DNA of 64,000 nucleotides, taken from Sulfobacillus thermotolerans. GTDB taxonomy: Bacteria > Bacillota > Sulfobacillia > Sulfobacillales > Sulfobacillaceae. Where the stretch lies: NCBI GenBank assembly GCA_002951815.1, contig CP019454.1, positions 2,728,001 through 2,792,000 on the forward strand, written 5' to 3'. The notes beneath the pieces are model-generated. The model searched no databases and was not told the DNA's origin. It saw nothing but the letters and a program-made list of their open reading frames with translations. The position numbers were made by a program, and so were the translations under genes. Each line of letters starts with the position of its first letter. Position 1 is the first letter of the stretch. Below are positions 52,321-62,232 of this stretch, piece by piece.

Positions 52321-52572
52321 TTATGGCCGAATTGCGGGTTCACCACTCTTGGAATCACCACAGTCCTGGCGCATATATATGCGCGATTCATCCGCCTCAA
52401 AATCGGCATCACAAAAAACATCTTCAGGATGACTCGCGCGGCATACCCACGCGGTATTTACATGGCTATCCACCTGCTTAAATAGATCGTTTGCCACGGT
52501 CTTGGCTGAGGGTCCCATGAGCGTGCGCCACTGAATCCCTTGCCCCACTTGGATTCGTACAAAATAACGCAT
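52321..52572 (-). CDS. Small hypothetical protein, 83 residues
   Basis: A soluble-looking, acidic protein (MRYFVRIQVGQGIQWRTLMG). It ends with a polar tail and has three cysteines (residues 44, 54 and 70), not in a clear metal motif. AAGGGGGG lies 5 bp before ATG 52572. It lies 48 bp upstream of the formamidase gene on the same strand, so the two may be co-transcribed. No family recognised. Confidence 0.6.
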   Translation of the reverse strand: MRYFVRIQVGQGIQWRTLMGPSAKTVANDLFKQVDSHVNTAWVCRASHPEDVFCDADFEADESRIYMRQDCGDSKSGEPAIRP

Positions 52573-52776
52573 TTCATCCCCCCCTTGTATCGTCTTTCTT
52601 CTACCTTAGACGAGATGCCTTGATCATTCGCACGGCCATTTGACGTGTTTTCTCTGACAAGCCGGTCCTCTTAGAACCCTAGGATTTGGTCCATTCGGGC
52701 CTAACTATGTGTGCCATCCCGATCCATACTGAGACACGCAAGATCACTGGCAAGAACCAAGAAAGGACGACTGGTC

Positions 52777-53685
52777 GTGTTCACGACGTTTGATGCTCTG
52801 TTGGATGCTGTCAAGGGAATGGCTCCCTTACCTGTGGCCGTCGTTGATGCTGCCGAAGCCTACGTATTAGAGGCCGCATGTGAGGCCAAAAGGCGACACA
52901 TGATTGATCCTATCCTTATTGGCAATCAAGAACGTATTGTAAGTATTTTAGCGTCATTGCCCGATTGTCCCACCTTCGACATTGTCAACGTCCAGAGCGA
53001 TGAACAAGCCGCCGAGCAAGGAGTCGATCTGGTGATGAATGGGCAAGCGCAAGCGGTAATGAAAGGCCACATTCATAGCGATGCGTTCTTACATCCGATC
53101 TTAGCCCGTCTGCGAACCAAGGAGCGTCTATCCCACGTGTTTATGGCCGAATTACCCACATATCCCAAACTACTGTGTGTGACGGACGCGGCCATCAACA
53201 TTACACCTTCTCTCATGGATAAAGCACAGATTGTCCAAAATGCTGTCGACTTTCTCCGAGAACTTGGTGTCGAACGACCCAAGGTCGCCTGTTTGTCTGC
53301 CATCGAAGTCATAAATCCCCAAATTCCCTCCACCATTGATGCAGCGTGCTTGGCCAAGATGGCCGAACGTGGGCAAATTCGCCATGCCCTAGTAGACGGG
53401 CCTTTAGCGTTTGACAATGCGGTGTCCCTTAAAGCGGCACAAATTAAAGGCATTCAGAGCGTGGTGGCAGGCGACGTCGATATTCTCCTGGTGCCAGATC
53501 TCGTCTCCGGGAACATTTTGGTCAAAGATTTAGAATACCTGGCCCAAGCCACTTTAGCGGGGATTGTGCTGGGCGGGCGGGTTCCTATCATTCTCACCTC
53601 CCGCGCCGATCCTCCACGAGCACGCTTGGTTTCTGCCGCCCTCGCGGTTCTCATGCATAACCGCCCCCAAGTAACTGCCAGTTAA
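52777..53685 (+). CDS. Phosphate acetyl/butyryltransferase family protein
   Basis: A 302-residue acyltransferase interconverting acyl-CoA and acyl-phosphate. PLPVAVVDAAEAYVLEAACEA, AVMKGHIHSDAFLHPIL, HVFMAELPTYPKLLCVTDAAIN and GPLAFDNAVSL match the Ptb/Pta family at the 300-residue Ptb length. I start at GTG 52777, preceded by AGAAAGGACG; the longest frame from 52711 adds 22 basic residues foreign to the family. The three PDH genes follow after 31 bp and acetate kinase follows those. Acetyl-CoA is the likely substrate, giving acetyl-phosphate for ATP synthesis; a butyryl or branched-chain substrate, as in bkd operons, cannot be excluded. Confidence 0.87.
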   Translation: MFTTFDALLDAVKGMAPLPVAVVDAAEAYVLEAACEAKRRHMIDPILIGNQERIVSILASLPDCPTFDIVNVQSDEQAAEQGVDLVMNGQAQAVMKGHIHSDAFLHPILARLRTKERLSHVFMAELPTYPKLLCVTDAAINITPSLMDKAQIVQNAVDFLRELGVERPKVACLSAIEVINPQIPSTIDAACLAKMAERGQIRHALVDGPLAFDNAVSLKAAQIKGIQSVVAGDVDILLVPDLVSGNILVKDLEYLAQATLAGIVLGGRVPIILTSRADPPRARLVSAALAVLMHNRPQVTAS

Positions 53686-53716
53686 CGAGAGGTTGCCTTT
53701 CGAAAGGAGAAGTCTC

Positions 53717-54769
53717 ATGGAATCGGAGCAACTGCAACAGTTCTTGTACGATATGTTGTTGGCTCGCGCCTTCGAAGAACGCGCAGCTGAAGAGTATACC
53801 CAAGGGCATATCGCAGGGTTTTTACATCTCTATCCGGGGGAAGAAGCGGTCGCCGTCGGCACCATTCGGGCCGCGGAACCCTCCGATTATATTGTGAGCA
53901 CGTATCGTGAACATGTGCATGCCTTAATCCGCGATATCGAACCCAAAAAGATTATGGCCGAACTTTATGGCAAACGGACGGGCATCAGCCGCGGAATGGG
54001 CGGATCCATGCACCTATTCGACAAAGAACATCGCTTCATGGGCGGCTATGCCATTGTCGGAGAAACCTTTCCGATTGCCACAGGCATAGGCTATTCGATT
54101 GCCTATCGCCACCTCCCCGAAGCCGTTCTCTGCTATTTTGGTGATGGAGCGGTCAATCAAGGCACGTTTCACGAATCGCTGAACATGGCGGCGTTGTGGA
54201 AACTCCCGATTTTATTTATCTGTGAGAATAATCATTACCAGATTGGTACAGAAATTCATCGCCATTCCGCTGTGGTAGACGTCTATAAGCGGGCAGCTTC
54301 TTATGCCATCCCTGCCGAACAAGTGAACGGCATGAACGTCGAAGATGTGTATCATCACACGAAAAGTGCGTTAGCCCATATACGGGCCGGGGGCGGACCC
54401 TACCTACTAGAATTTCAAACATACCGCTACCGCGGCCATTCGATGGCCGATCCCGGCACGTACCGGCCTCCCGCCGAAGTTCGGGCGTATAGCGGTCTTG
54501 ACCCCATCGTGTTGGCCACTCGCGAACTGACCCGTCACACCCATTTAGTGTCCGCCACACCGCCGTTCGACACGGATGTGATCCAACAGCATATTGAGCA
54601 AGGCTACCAAGCGGGACACTGGCAAGTCGCCGATGTCGAGACCATGAAGGCGCAGATTCAGCAAATCTTAGATGACGCGGTGGCTTTCGCCCAAAGCAGC
54701 CCTTCGTTAACCATGGACGAGGCTATCCAGTTGGTCAACCAAAATCATGCCCATGAAGGGCTCATCTAA
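53717..54769 (+). CDS. pdhA: Pyruvate dehydrogenase E1 alpha subunit
   Basis: A 350-residue ThDP-dependent E1 alpha subunit of a 2-oxo acid dehydrogenase complex. GGSMHLFDKEHRFMGGYAIVG is the typical PDH/acetoin-type segment. The ThDP/Mg motif starts GDGAVNQGTFHESLNMA and ends ENNHY. YRYRGHSMADP is the phosphorylation-loop region. GAAAGGAGAAGTCTC precedes ATG 53717. It decarboxylates the keto acid and acylates the E2 lipoyl group. Sequence favours pyruvate; acetoin-type (AcoA) is close. It is the second gene of the ptb-like, pdhA, pdhB, pdhC, ackA series. Confidence 0.9.
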   Translation: MESEQLQQFLYDMLLARAFEERAAEEYTQGHIAGFLHLYPGEEAVAVGTIRAAEPSDYIVSTYREHVHALIRDIEPKKIMAELYGKRTGISRGMGGSMHLFDKEHRFMGGYAIVGETFPIATGIGYSIAYRHLPEAVLCYFGDGAVNQGTFHESLNMAALWKLPILFICENNHYQIGTEIHRHSAVVDVYKRAASYAIPAEQVNGMNVEDVYHHTKSALAHIRAGGGPYLLEFQTYRYRGHSMADPGTYRPPAEVRAYSGLDPIVLATRELTRHTHLVSATPPFDTDVIQQHIEQGYQAGHWQVADVETMKAQIQQILDDAVAFAQSSPSLTMDEAIQLVNQNHAHEGLI

Positions 54770-54782
54770 GGGGGACGACACA

Positions 54783-55778
54783 ATGACCGATACGTTGTTT
54801 TACTGGCAGGCGGTTAATTTAGCACTCGACCATGCGTTAGCCGAGGATCCGAATGTGTTTATTATGGGTGAAGATGTGGGGCTATACGGCGGCACATACC
54901 GTGCGACAGAAAACCTCATGGCCAAATACGGAGAAATGCGAGTACGCGATACCCCCATCTCCGAAAATAGTTTTACCGGTCTAGGCGTCGGCGCTGCCAT
55001 GACCGGTTTGCGCCCCGTCATCGAAATTATGACGGCCAATTTTGCCTTGTTGGCCCTAGACTCGATTATTAACCTCGCTGCCAAAATTCCTTTCATGTCC
55101 GGCGGACAATTCCCGGTGCCTCTGACCATTCGCATGCCCCAAGGCGTCGCCAAACAATTGGGCGCGCAACACTCCCAACGGCTCGAACATACCCTCATGA
55201 ACGTGCCTGGACTGCGGATTGCGGTACCATTTACCCCGCACGATGCCTACCACCAAATCCGGCAGGCCATTCGTAGCGACGATCCCATCATCATTCTTGA
55301 GCATGATTTGCTCTACTTTTCCAAAGGCCCCGTCGATCCAAGCCAAGCACCTATTCCTATGCATCAAGCCGTGGTGCGGCAAGAAGGCACTGACATCACG
55401 TGCATTAGCTATTCGCTTATGGTGGGCGAAGCCCTAAAAGCGGCACAAGAATTGCAACAAGACGGCATCTCCATGGAAGTCATCGACTTGCGTAGTTTAT
55501 CTCCCATCGATTGGAATTGTCTTGAGCAATCCGTACAAAAAACGCATCATGTCCTCATTGCCGAAGAGGATAGCCGGTATGCAGGCGCTGGAGCCGAATT
55601 AGCCGCCACGTTGCAAGAGCGATGTTTTTATACATTAGATGCCCCCATCGCGCGAACCGCTGGGCTCGACATCCCTATTCCCTTTAATGCGGAATTAGAA
55701 CAAGCGTCGATTCCCCACGCCAACGACATTGCCCGCGCAGCGCGAACTATTTTATTGCAAAGGAGCCAGAAATCATGA
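54783..55778 (+). CDS. pdhB: Pyruvate dehydrogenase E1 beta subunit
   Basis: A 331-residue E1 beta subunit. It has the pyrimidine-binding half with FIMGEDVGLYGGTYRAT (catalytic Glu), RVRDTPISENSFTGLGVGAA, and the transketolase C domain with ITCISYSLMVGEAL and EVIDLRSLSPID. It pairs with pdhA as an alpha2beta2 enzyme. AAGGGGGACGACACA precedes ATG 54783, 13 bp after the pdhA stop. Its stop overlaps the E2 start as ATGA, so translation is coupled. Confidence 0.92.
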   Translation: MTDTLFYWQAVNLALDHALAEDPNVFIMGEDVGLYGGTYRATENLMAKYGEMRVRDTPISENSFTGLGVGAAMTGLRPVIEIMTANFALLALDSIINLAAKIPFMSGGQFPVPLTIRMPQGVAKQLGAQHSQRLEHTLMNVPGLRIAVPFTPHDAYHQIRQAIRSDDPIIILEHDLLYFSKGPVDPSQAPIPMHQAVVRQEGTDITCISYSLMVGEALKAAQELQQDGISMEVIDLRSLSPIDWNCLEQSVQKTHHVLIAEEDSRYAGAGAELAATLQERCFYTLDAPIARTAGLDIPIPFNAELEQASIPHANDIARAARTILLQRSQKS

Positions 55779-56959
55779 AACACCCCATTGTTATGCCTGT
55801 TTTATCCGATACCATGGATACCGGTCGCCTCACGCAGTGGGTTCGCTCCGTAGGAGACAAAGTCCAAAAAGGTGAGGCGGTTGCCGAAGTAGAAACAGAC
55901 AAGGCGGTACTGGAAGTGGAAGCCTTTCGGGATGGCTATTTAGCAGGTCCTTTAGCGCCGGTCGATCAAGATATTCCGGTCAAGCAAACCATTGGCTTTC
56001 TCGCCGATACGGCCGAAGAAGCTCTAGATAATGCCCAAACACCGACGTCCCCGCAACGGACTGAGGAGGCGAAGATCCCAGAAGCGCAGGCCAGCACACC
56101 GCAAGTCCCAATGTCTACCAATTTGGCCCCGCCGTCGCCCTCTCTTACGGTCGTCCCGACTCCAGACGAAGGGCTGCCAACAGATCGCCAAGCCTCTCCC
56201 TATGCAAGAGCCTTGGCCCATGATTTGGGACTCGATCTGAAAAACATCGCACCGGGCGCTGATGGTATCGTCCACGCGGCTGAGGTGATAGCCGCGTTGT
56301 TGTCACCGGCAACGCCGCCGCTCGACTATGGCCCCCCCTACCGCATCGAATCCCCAAGCAAAAGTCGGGACGCTGTCGCCCGCTCCATGGCCGCTACCGT
56401 GTCCACGCCCACATTTCGGGTCAGTGCCCGTCTGCCGATTCGTGAAGTGCAGCGTCAAGCCAACATCCATCAGGTGAGTCTCACTGTCGCCCTGAGTAAA
56501 GCCTGCGCGATGACTATTCAAGCCTATCCGCGGTTTAACGCGGCTTGGACGGCTCAAGGACTGGCTGTTCGCGACCGCGTAGATATCGGAATTGCCGTGG
56601 AAGCTGGCGATAGTTTGCTAACACCCGTATTACGAGATATGGGAGAAAAGTCGCTGGCAGCCATTCAAACGGAATGGAAGGCTCTCCTGGAACGCACGAA
56701 GGCTGCGCGTCTTCTTCCCCCTGAGTATTCTGGGGCGACGTTTTACTTATCCAATCTGGGCGTCTATCCTATCGTCAAGCAATTTGATGCGGTCGTTCCC
56801 TTAGGGGCTAGTGCCATTTTGGCCATTGCCGCCATGGATAAAGAAGGGACAGCGGATTGCACCTTGACCTGTGACCACCGCGTGGTGTTTGGCGCGGATG
56901 CCGCCCATTTTCTCACACACCTGGCTGGACTCCTCGTGTCTTCCGACCTATGGCAATAA
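55775..56959 (+). CDS. pdhC: Dihydrolipoamide acyltransferase (E2) with plastid-type HRVVFG active site
   Basis: A 394-residue E2. One lipoyl domain (residues 1-80) has the lipoylated Lys in VETDKAVLEVEA. A Pro/Thr-rich linker follows, then a peripheral subunit binding domain (ASPYARALAHDLGLDL, about 142-180) and the catalytic acyltransferase domain. His368 is kept, but the usual HxxxDG reads HRVVFG, with Phe372 in place of Asp; cyanobacterial and plastid E2 proteins have an aromatic there too (YGAD), so activity is expected. ATG 55775 overlaps the pdhB stop. No E3 gene follows; the flavoprotein at 7727-9130 is a candidate. Confidence 0.9.
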   Translation: MKHPIVMPVLSDTMDTGRLTQWVRSVGDKVQKGEAVAEVETDKAVLEVEAFRDGYLAGPLAPVDQDIPVKQTIGFLADTAEEALDNAQTPTSPQRTEEAKIPEAQASTPQVPMSTNLAPPSPSLTVVPTPDEGLPTDRQASPYARALAHDLGLDLKNIAPGADGIVHAAEVIAALLSPATPPLDYGPPYRIESPSKSRDAVARSMAATVSTPTFRVSARLPIREVQRQANIHQVSLTVALSKACAMTIQAYPRFNAAWTAQGLAVRDRVDIGIAVEAGDSLLTPVLRDMGEKSLAAIQTEWKALLERTKAARLLPPEYSGATFYLSNLGVYPIVKQFDAVVPLGASAILAIAAMDKEGTADCTLTCDHRVVFGADAAHFLTHLAGLLVSSDLWQ

Positions 56960-57078
56960 GGCGTCGTCCGTCATTGAGAAGGCTACAATGTCCAAGGACC
57001 CAATGAGGCGCATGGGGGCAATACCTCGGCAAGGTCTCAAGGGTTGCCCCTCCTACTACTGAACATGAGGCGATGAGT

Positions 57079-58266
57079 ATGTCGACTGCTACCATTCCCG
57101 TGCTGGCCCTTAACAGCGGATCATCCTCGCTTAAGTTTTCTCTCTATCTTGTCAACGACACGGGCAATTCACAGGCGCCCCATTTGCTGGCCGATGGGGC
57201 CGTGGAACGCATTGGCCTACCGGACAGTCGAATGTGGTTGAAGCGCCCCGGCAGCTCCCCAATAGAGAATAGCGTGGCCATTCGCCACCACCACGACGCG
57301 GTTGCCGCGGTGTTTTCGCTCCTCAGCGCCCAAGGTATTCCAAGCCCCCAGGCGGTAGGACATCGCTTGGTGTCGGGGGGGCCTCGCTATGTGAACCATC
57401 AACTGATCACCGCGGCATTTCGCGCCGATATCAAAAACTATTTCCGATTTGCTCCGTTGCATCTTCCTGCCGAGGTCCAAGCTATCGATGCGGTCACACA
57501 GCATTTTCCCGATATCCCGCAGGCCGCATGTTTTGACACGGCTTTTCACCAACACATTCCTGAAGTCGCGGCCCGCTTCCCACTGCCCCAGAATTTCTGG
57601 AACGAAGGCATCAAGAAGTATGGCTTTCACGGCCTTTCATATGAGTATCTTGTCAGCCAACTGCCCCTGAATTCTAAGGAACGCATTGTGGCTGCTCACT
57701 TGGGCAATGGCGCAAGCCTCGCCGCCATTCAAAATAGCCGATCCCTAGACACCACGATGGGGCTCACCCCAACCGGCGGTCTGATTATGGGCACACGTCC
57801 TGGGGATCTTGATCCTGGTGTCCTGGTCTACCTCATCAACGAAAAAGGCTATAGTGGGGCGGAACTCGAGCACCTTCTAGATCATTTATCCGGCCTTTTG
57901 GGCATCTCCGGCATTTCCCCCGACATGCAGACGCTTTTGGCCTCTTCCGATCCTGCCGCGCAACTAGCGATTGACATGTTTGCCTATAGCATCCGCAAGG
58001 CGGTGGCAGCCATGGCCGCGGCCCTAGGGGGACTAGACACGCTGATTTTCACCGGGGGAATTGGTGAGCACGCCCCCTTGATTCGTCACAAGGTTTGCGA
58101 GGCCCTCGGTTTTTTGGCGATGACCATAGATGACCGCGCCAATGCCCAAAACGCTCCCGTGATTTCTACCCCTACCAGTCCAGTGACGGTCCGCGTCATT
58201 CCCACGAATGAAGATATTGTTATCGTCCGTCACACCGTTCGTCTTATTCAAAACAAACCGGCATGA
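57079..58266 (+). CDS. ackA: Acetate kinase
   Basis: Converts acetyl-phosphate and ADP to acetate and ATP. A 395-residue ASKHA-fold kinase with VLALNSGSSSLKFSL, VGHRLVSGG, FDTAFHQ, YGFHGLSYEYL, AHLGNGASLAAI and FTGGIGEHAP. GAGGCGATGAGT favours ATG 57079 over 57073. It follows pdhC by about 120 bp, with no terminator seen between them. Acetyl-phosphate may come from the acyltransferase at 52777 or from the convergent phosphoketolase, so this gene is the shared ATP-yielding step. A butyrate kinase reading is less likely, given the length. Confidence 0.93.
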   Translation: MSTATIPVLALNSGSSSLKFSLYLVNDTGNSQAPHLLADGAVERIGLPDSRMWLKRPGSSPIENSVAIRHHHDAVAAVFSLLSAQGIPSPQAVGHRLVSGGPRYVNHQLITAAFRADIKNYFRFAPLHLPAEVQAIDAVTQHFPDIPQAACFDTAFHQHIPEVAARFPLPQNFWNEGIKKYGFHGLSYEYLVSQLPLNSKERIVAAHLGNGASLAAIQNSRSLDTTMGLTPTGGLIMGTRPGDLDPGVLVYLINEKGYSGAELEHLLDHLSGLLGISGISPDMQTLLASSDPAAQLAIDMFAYSIRKAVAAMAAALGGLDTLIFTGGIGEHAPLIRHKVCEALGFLAMTIDDRANAQNAPVISTPTSPVTVRVIPTNEDIVIVRHTVRLIQNKPA

Positions 58267-58278
58267 CGCTCACACAAA

Positions 58279-58319
58279 AACCTTCAGCGCCTGGCACGGT
58301 TTCGCTCGACGCTGAAGGT
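58279..58319. terminator. Terminator between ackA and phosphoketolase genes
   Basis: AACCTTCAGCG at 58279-58289 pairs with CGCTGAAGGT at 58310-58319. On the minus strand it ends in TTTTTGTG, a good terminator for the phosphoketolase gene; on the plus strand the T-run is poor. Confidence 0.85.
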
Positions 58320-58335
58320 CTTGATGGAGCTCGCT

Positions 58336-60717
58336 TTAGTTCACAAGATAGGTCCACTCACGAATTTCTTGCGGATCAATCCCATTTGTCCGAGCGTAAT
58401 TTAAGTGAAAGATCTGCTGATCCTGCAGCCATTGCTTAACAGATGCCGCACGAATAGACAGGCCCGGTACATGGTCGATGACATCGATCGCGAGCGAAAA
58501 ACGGTCAATATGATTCTCAATAGCCAGCTGTAGGGGTGTGTTGATACTTCCCATTTCTTGATAGCCGTGGACATGAAAATATTCATGGTTGGGCCTTCGG
58601 TATATCAACTTGTGGATCAAAGCAGGGTAGCCGTGGAAATTGAAGATCACGGGCCGGTCGGCCGTAAACAATCCGACAAAATCTGAATCTGACATTCCAT
58701 GAGGATGAAGACTGGGAGGAGGCAATTTAAATAGGTCGACGACATTGATAAACCGCACGCGCAACTCGGGCAATTTCTCATGCAGCAAAGCTACTGCTGC
58801 CAATGCCTCCATGGTGCTCACATCGCCCGCCGACGCAACCACCGCGTCTGGCACTTGCCCTTCATCATTCGAAGCCCATGGCCATAAGCCGATGCCTTTG
58901 CTGCAATGGGTCACCGCTTCATCCATCGTCAAATACTGCAAATGGGGCTGTTTGTCCGCGACAATAATGTTGACGTAGTCTGTGCTCGCCAAACAATGGT
59001 CGGCAACGCTTAATAAACAGTTGGCGTCGGGCGGCAGATAGATCCGCACCACATCGGCCCGCTTATTCGTGACCACATCCAAAAACCCAGGATCTTGATG
59101 GGTAAACCCATTGTGGTCTTGGCGCCATACGGTTGAGCTAATCAAAATGTTCAACGACGCAATCGGGGCGCGCCATGACACCTCGAAACGCGCCTTCTCA
59201 ATCCACTTGCTATGCTGGTTGACCATGGAATCAATCACATGGACAAAGGCTTCGTAGGAATTCAACAACCCGTGCCGACCCGTCAGGAGATATCCTTCTA
59301 ACCATCCTTCAAGGGTGTGCTCGCTCAACATTTCCATGACCCGACCATCTGGCGACAACTCGCCGCCATCGCTATCAACCGGAAAGGATTCCGCCATCCA
59401 CGTCTTTTGCGTAACCTCATATATCGCTTGAAGACGGTTTGATGCGGTTTCATCCGGCCCAAATACCCGGAAATTGTGCATATTGCGCCGCATGACGTCG
59501 CGCAGGTATTGCCCTAGAACATAGGTGTTCTCGATAGTGATCTGTCCGGGCTTGGCGAGGCGAACTTGATAATCGTGAAAATCCGGTAACCGCAAAGGCT
59601 CGCGCAGTAGTCCACCATTCGTATGCGGATTCGCACTCATACGGCGCTTTCCTCGCGGTGCTAAGGCTTTCAAAGAGTCTCGCAACCGGCCCACCTCATC
59701 AAACAACTCCTCGGGATGATAGCTTTTGAACCAATCTTCCAGCACGGTGAGATGTTCAGGGTTCGTCTTAACATCCAACACCGGAACTTGGTGCGCACGC
59801 CATGACCCTTCAATGATATGACCATCTAACGTTTTAGGCGCGGTCCAGCCTTTCGGTGTACGTAGAATAATCATGGGCCATACCGGCCTCTGATGGTTAT
59901 GGTCTTGCCTTGCGGCAGCTTGGATGGCTTGAATCTCGGCAATACAGGCATCAAGCGCGGATGCCATGGCCTCGTGCATGAGTCCAGGATCATCACCCGC
60001 GACCAGATGCGGTGCATAACCGTACCCGCGAAATAAATTTAAGAGCTCCTCTTCAGGAATACGCGCTAATATCGAAGGATTGGCCAACTTGTAGCCATTA
60101 AGATGCAAAATGGGCAAAACCGCTCCATCACGCGCCGGATTCAAAAATTTATTTGAGTGCCATGCCGTGGCCGCTGGCCCCGTTTCCGCCTCGCCATCTC
60201 CGATGACCACTGCAACTAAGAGGTCGGGGTTGTCAAAGGCTGCTCCGAAAGCGTGGGACAACGAGTACCCAAGTTCTCCTCCTTCGTGAATGGACCCCGG
60301 AGTCTCTGGGGTACAATGGCTTCCGACGCCCCCGGGAAACGAAAAAAGGTGAAAAAACCGGCGCAGGCCTTCTGCATCCTGGCTACGGTCGGGATACACT
60401 TCGGAGTAGGTGCCTTCGAGGTAGGTGTTGGCAAGCGTGGCAGGCGCCCCATGGCCTGGGCCTGCTATGTAAATCATATCAAGGTCTTCGCGGCGTATCA
60501 CCCGGTTAAGATGCGCCCATATAAAATTTTGGCCGGGGTCTGATCCCCAATGCCCGAGAAGTCTCGGTTTAATATCCGTCGGTTCTAATGGTCTGGTCAT
60601 CAAAGGATTATCTTGAAGATATAACATCCCCAAAGAAAGATAGTTTGCGGCTCTCCACCATTGATTGAGCTGGGCTTGCTCCTCTTGGGTCAGTACGTGC
60701 TGGTCTGGCGTCTGCAT
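58336..60717 (-). CDS. xfp: Phosphoketolase (xylulose-5-P/fructose-6-P)
   Basis: A 793-residue ThDP enzyme that splits xylulose 5-phosphate (and often fructose 6-phosphate) with phosphate into acetyl-phosphate plus a triose or tetrose phosphate. [69 protein letters not shown] and the [20 protein letters not shown] ThDP motif are the signatures. The C-terminal [20 protein letters not shown] is typical as well. GGAGCTGATGGAGTGAT precedes ATG 60717. It converges with ackA. With zwf and rpiA in the window it completes a carbon-saving route to acetate and ATP. Confidence 0.96.
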   Translation of the reverse strand: MQTPDQHVLTQEEQAQLNQWWRAANYLSLGMLYLQDNPLMTRPLEPTDIKPRLLGHWGSDPGQNFIWAHLNRVIRREDLDMIYIAGPGHGAPATLANTYLEGTYSEVYPDRSQDAEGLRRFFHLFSFPGGVGSHCTPETPGSIHEGGELGYSLSHAFGAAFDNPDLLVAVVIGDGEAETGPAATAWHSNKFLNPARDGAVLPILHLNGYKLANPSILARIPEEELLNLFRGYGYAPHLVAGDDPGLMHEAMASALDACIAEIQAIQAAARQDHNHQRPVWPMIILRTPKGWTAPKTLDGHIIEGSWRAHQVPVLDVKTNPEHLTVLEDWFKSYHPEELFDEVGRLRDSLKALAPRGKRRMSANPHTNGGLLREPLRLPDFHDYQVRLAKPGQITIENTYVLGQYLRDVMRRNMHNFRVFGPDETASNRLQAIYEVTQKTWMAESFPVDSDGGELSPDGRVMEMLSEHTLEGWLEGYLLTGRHGLLNSYEAFVHVIDSMVNQHSKWIEKARFEVSWRAPIASLNILISSTVWRQDHNGFTHQDPGFLDVVTNKRADVVRIYLPPDANCLLSVADHCLASTDYVNIIVADKQPHLQYLTMDEAVTHCSKGIGLWPWASNDEGQVPDAVVASAGDVSTMEALAAVALLHEKLPELRVRFINVVDLFKLPPPSLHPHGMSDSDFVGLFTADRPVIFNFHGYPALIHKLIYRRPNHEYFHVHGYQEMGSINTPLQLAIENHIDRFSLAIDVIDHVPGLSIRAASVKQWLQDQQIFHLNYARTNGIDPQEIREWTYLVN

Positions 60718-60902
60718 ATCACTCCATCAGCTCCTTATTCTGTCCCCTCTTACATGGATTTCAAGTCCAGTATGGTCCCCTCTCCATTTTGCGCCAATGT
60801 CCATTCGGTCCAAGGTTAAGGAGCATTGTCCCATGGTTCCATACGGTCTCATAGCAGGTCCAGGTCGAGCCCTAAGAGCTAGCAGCGTCCGTGGTCAACG
60901 TA

Positions 60903-61325
60903 TCAATCCCATCGTTCTGGCACCCCAGGATCTAAGAACACCAAGAGTGCTAACCGCATCCAGCCCTGTAAGTCGTCCTCAGCAAGTTCCGTAGTAGAAA
61001 CCGTCGTCACACGCGTGCTTTTCACACGTTTTTCTCCATATCGGCCATAAAACTCGACGAATATCTCCCCTCCCTCGCGCCGAAAAGCCCAAGCCCGGTC
61101 ATAGATCGGCAAGCCGTTGACCCAAAAGGAACCGTCGGTTGCACGTGTGATCTGGCAACGGCATCGGCTGAGCAATCGGTCTAAACGCGAAGCATTAAAC
61201 GCTGTGGGGTCATTATCCCACTCCTTACGGATCTGCCGGCCAATAGGGAAATACCGGGCCATATCCATAAACGAAGCGGTCGATGATAGACGGCGTTTCT
61301 GGCCTTGTTGTGTAAATGGTTTCAT
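60903..61325 (-). CDS. Hypothetical protein, 140 residues
   Basis: A soluble, basic-to-neutral alpha/beta protein with FMDMARYFPIGRQIRKEWDN, SRLDRLLSRCRCQITRATDG and AWAFRREGGEIFVEFYGRYG. The middle resembles a small beta-sheet domain after a helical start. No family recognised. GAAAGGAAATGGGCCCT places the start at ATG 61325 (MKPFTQQ), since ATG 61334 touches the ribosome site. Alone on its transcript. The 355 bp upstream (61326-61680) hold no gene I can support. Confidence 0.6.
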   Translation of the reverse strand: MKPFTQQGQKRRLSSTASFMDMARYFPIGRQIRKEWDNDPTAFNASRLDRLLSRCRCQITRATDGSFWVNGLPIYDRAWAFRREGGEIFVEFYGRYGEKRVKSTRVTTVSTTELAEDDLQGWMRLALLVFLDPGVPERWD

Positions 61326-61680
61326 AGGGCCCATTTCCTTTCGTTACCTGATAGCAATCCATTCCCCGTTTCATGTTGCCCTACTTTTTTACTATACTCG
61401 GTGAATTCAGGCTTTGAGCGAGTTAATCTTTCTTAGCTTCTATCATAACGGGTCTGTATCGTCAGGTATATCACTTGCAGCAAAATTGGCGGTTCAAACA
61501 ACATCTCCGTAAGGAGACATGTCGTAGAACACGATTTAATCGAAAGAACTTCCGGTGTAACAGTTCCTAGGTTTTTCTCATCATGCCGAAGCCAAACGCT
61601 AAAAAAGCTCTATAGAATGGGCACATCATTGTGTACACTAAAAGGCGTCGTGACAATGTCTAAGAAGCGGAGGTTCCATC

Positions 61681-62172
61681 ATGCCAGATTTAGTAAGTTG
61701 TTGCGCCGTTGCCGTTGACGGCTCTGATTCGAGCATGGAAGCGGTAGCATGGGCATGCCGTCTGACACAGCCGAACGGCCGAATTATTATGGTCGATATT
61801 CAAGACTTTACCCCCTTATATGCTGAAATGGGTATGACGCCATTTAGTGGGGGCCCCAATATTGACGTGGACCAAATTAGCGAGGATTGGAACCGTGCTG
61901 CTGACTCTATAAAAGAGACCGCCATGCGCCTGGTAACGCAGGCAGGATGCGTTGGTGAGTGGCACGTTCGCACTATGGAACCGGGAGACGGCAGTCCTGC
62001 CGCACTTTTCGCAAAAGTGGCAGCGGAGCACCAAGCAGAATTAATTCTCGTCGGCCAGCATCATGGGTCGACGCGCATCGAGGGGCTGTTTGGTAGCTTT
62101 CCGCGCTGGCTTGTTGCCCATAGCCATTTACCTGTTCTCATCGTCCCAATTCCTTCGCACGCCTCCCAATAA
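61681..62172 (+). CDS. Universal stress protein (UspA family, ATP-binding type)
   Basis: A 163-residue UspA domain. CAVAVDGSDSSMEAVAWACRL is the N-terminal strand/helix with the Asp of the nucleotide site. The C-terminal ATP motif G-x2-G-x9-G-S appears as GQHHGSTRIEGLFGS, then LVAHSHLPVLIVP. Such proteins bind ATP and respond to stress or energy state. GCGGAGGTTCCATC precedes ATG 61681. A hairpin follows the stop. A direct link to the hyp genes on the other strand is not evident. Confidence 0.92.
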   Translation: MPDLVSCCAVAVDGSDSSMEAVAWACRLTQPNGRIIMVDIQDFTPLYAEMGMTPFSGGPNIDVDQISEDWNRAADSIKETAMRLVTQAGCVGEWHVRTMEPGDGSPAALFAKVAAEHQAELILVGQHHGSTRIEGLFGSFPRWLVAHSHLPVLIVPIPSHASQ

Positions 62173-62176
62173 GAAG

Positions 62177-62215
62177 CCACGCCAGAGCTTGGCGATAAGC
62201 CGGGCTCTGGCGTGG
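62177..62215. terminator. Hairpin between uspA-type gene and His-rich protein gene
   Basis: CCACGCCAGAGC at 62177-62188 pairs perfectly with GCTCTGGCGTGG at 62204-62215. There is no strong T-run on either strand, but the 12-bp stem lies between convergent stops, so termination is likely. Confidence 0.65.
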
Positions 62216-62232
62216 ATGGTAAAGCATATATT

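Noticed and set aside
51397-52485. 362-codon plus-strand open frame opposite the formamidase gene
   Set aside because: It lies antisense to a well-supported family gene, its protein is rich in Arg/His/Met with no domain pattern, and it has no ribosome site. It is a shadow of the codon bias of the real gene.
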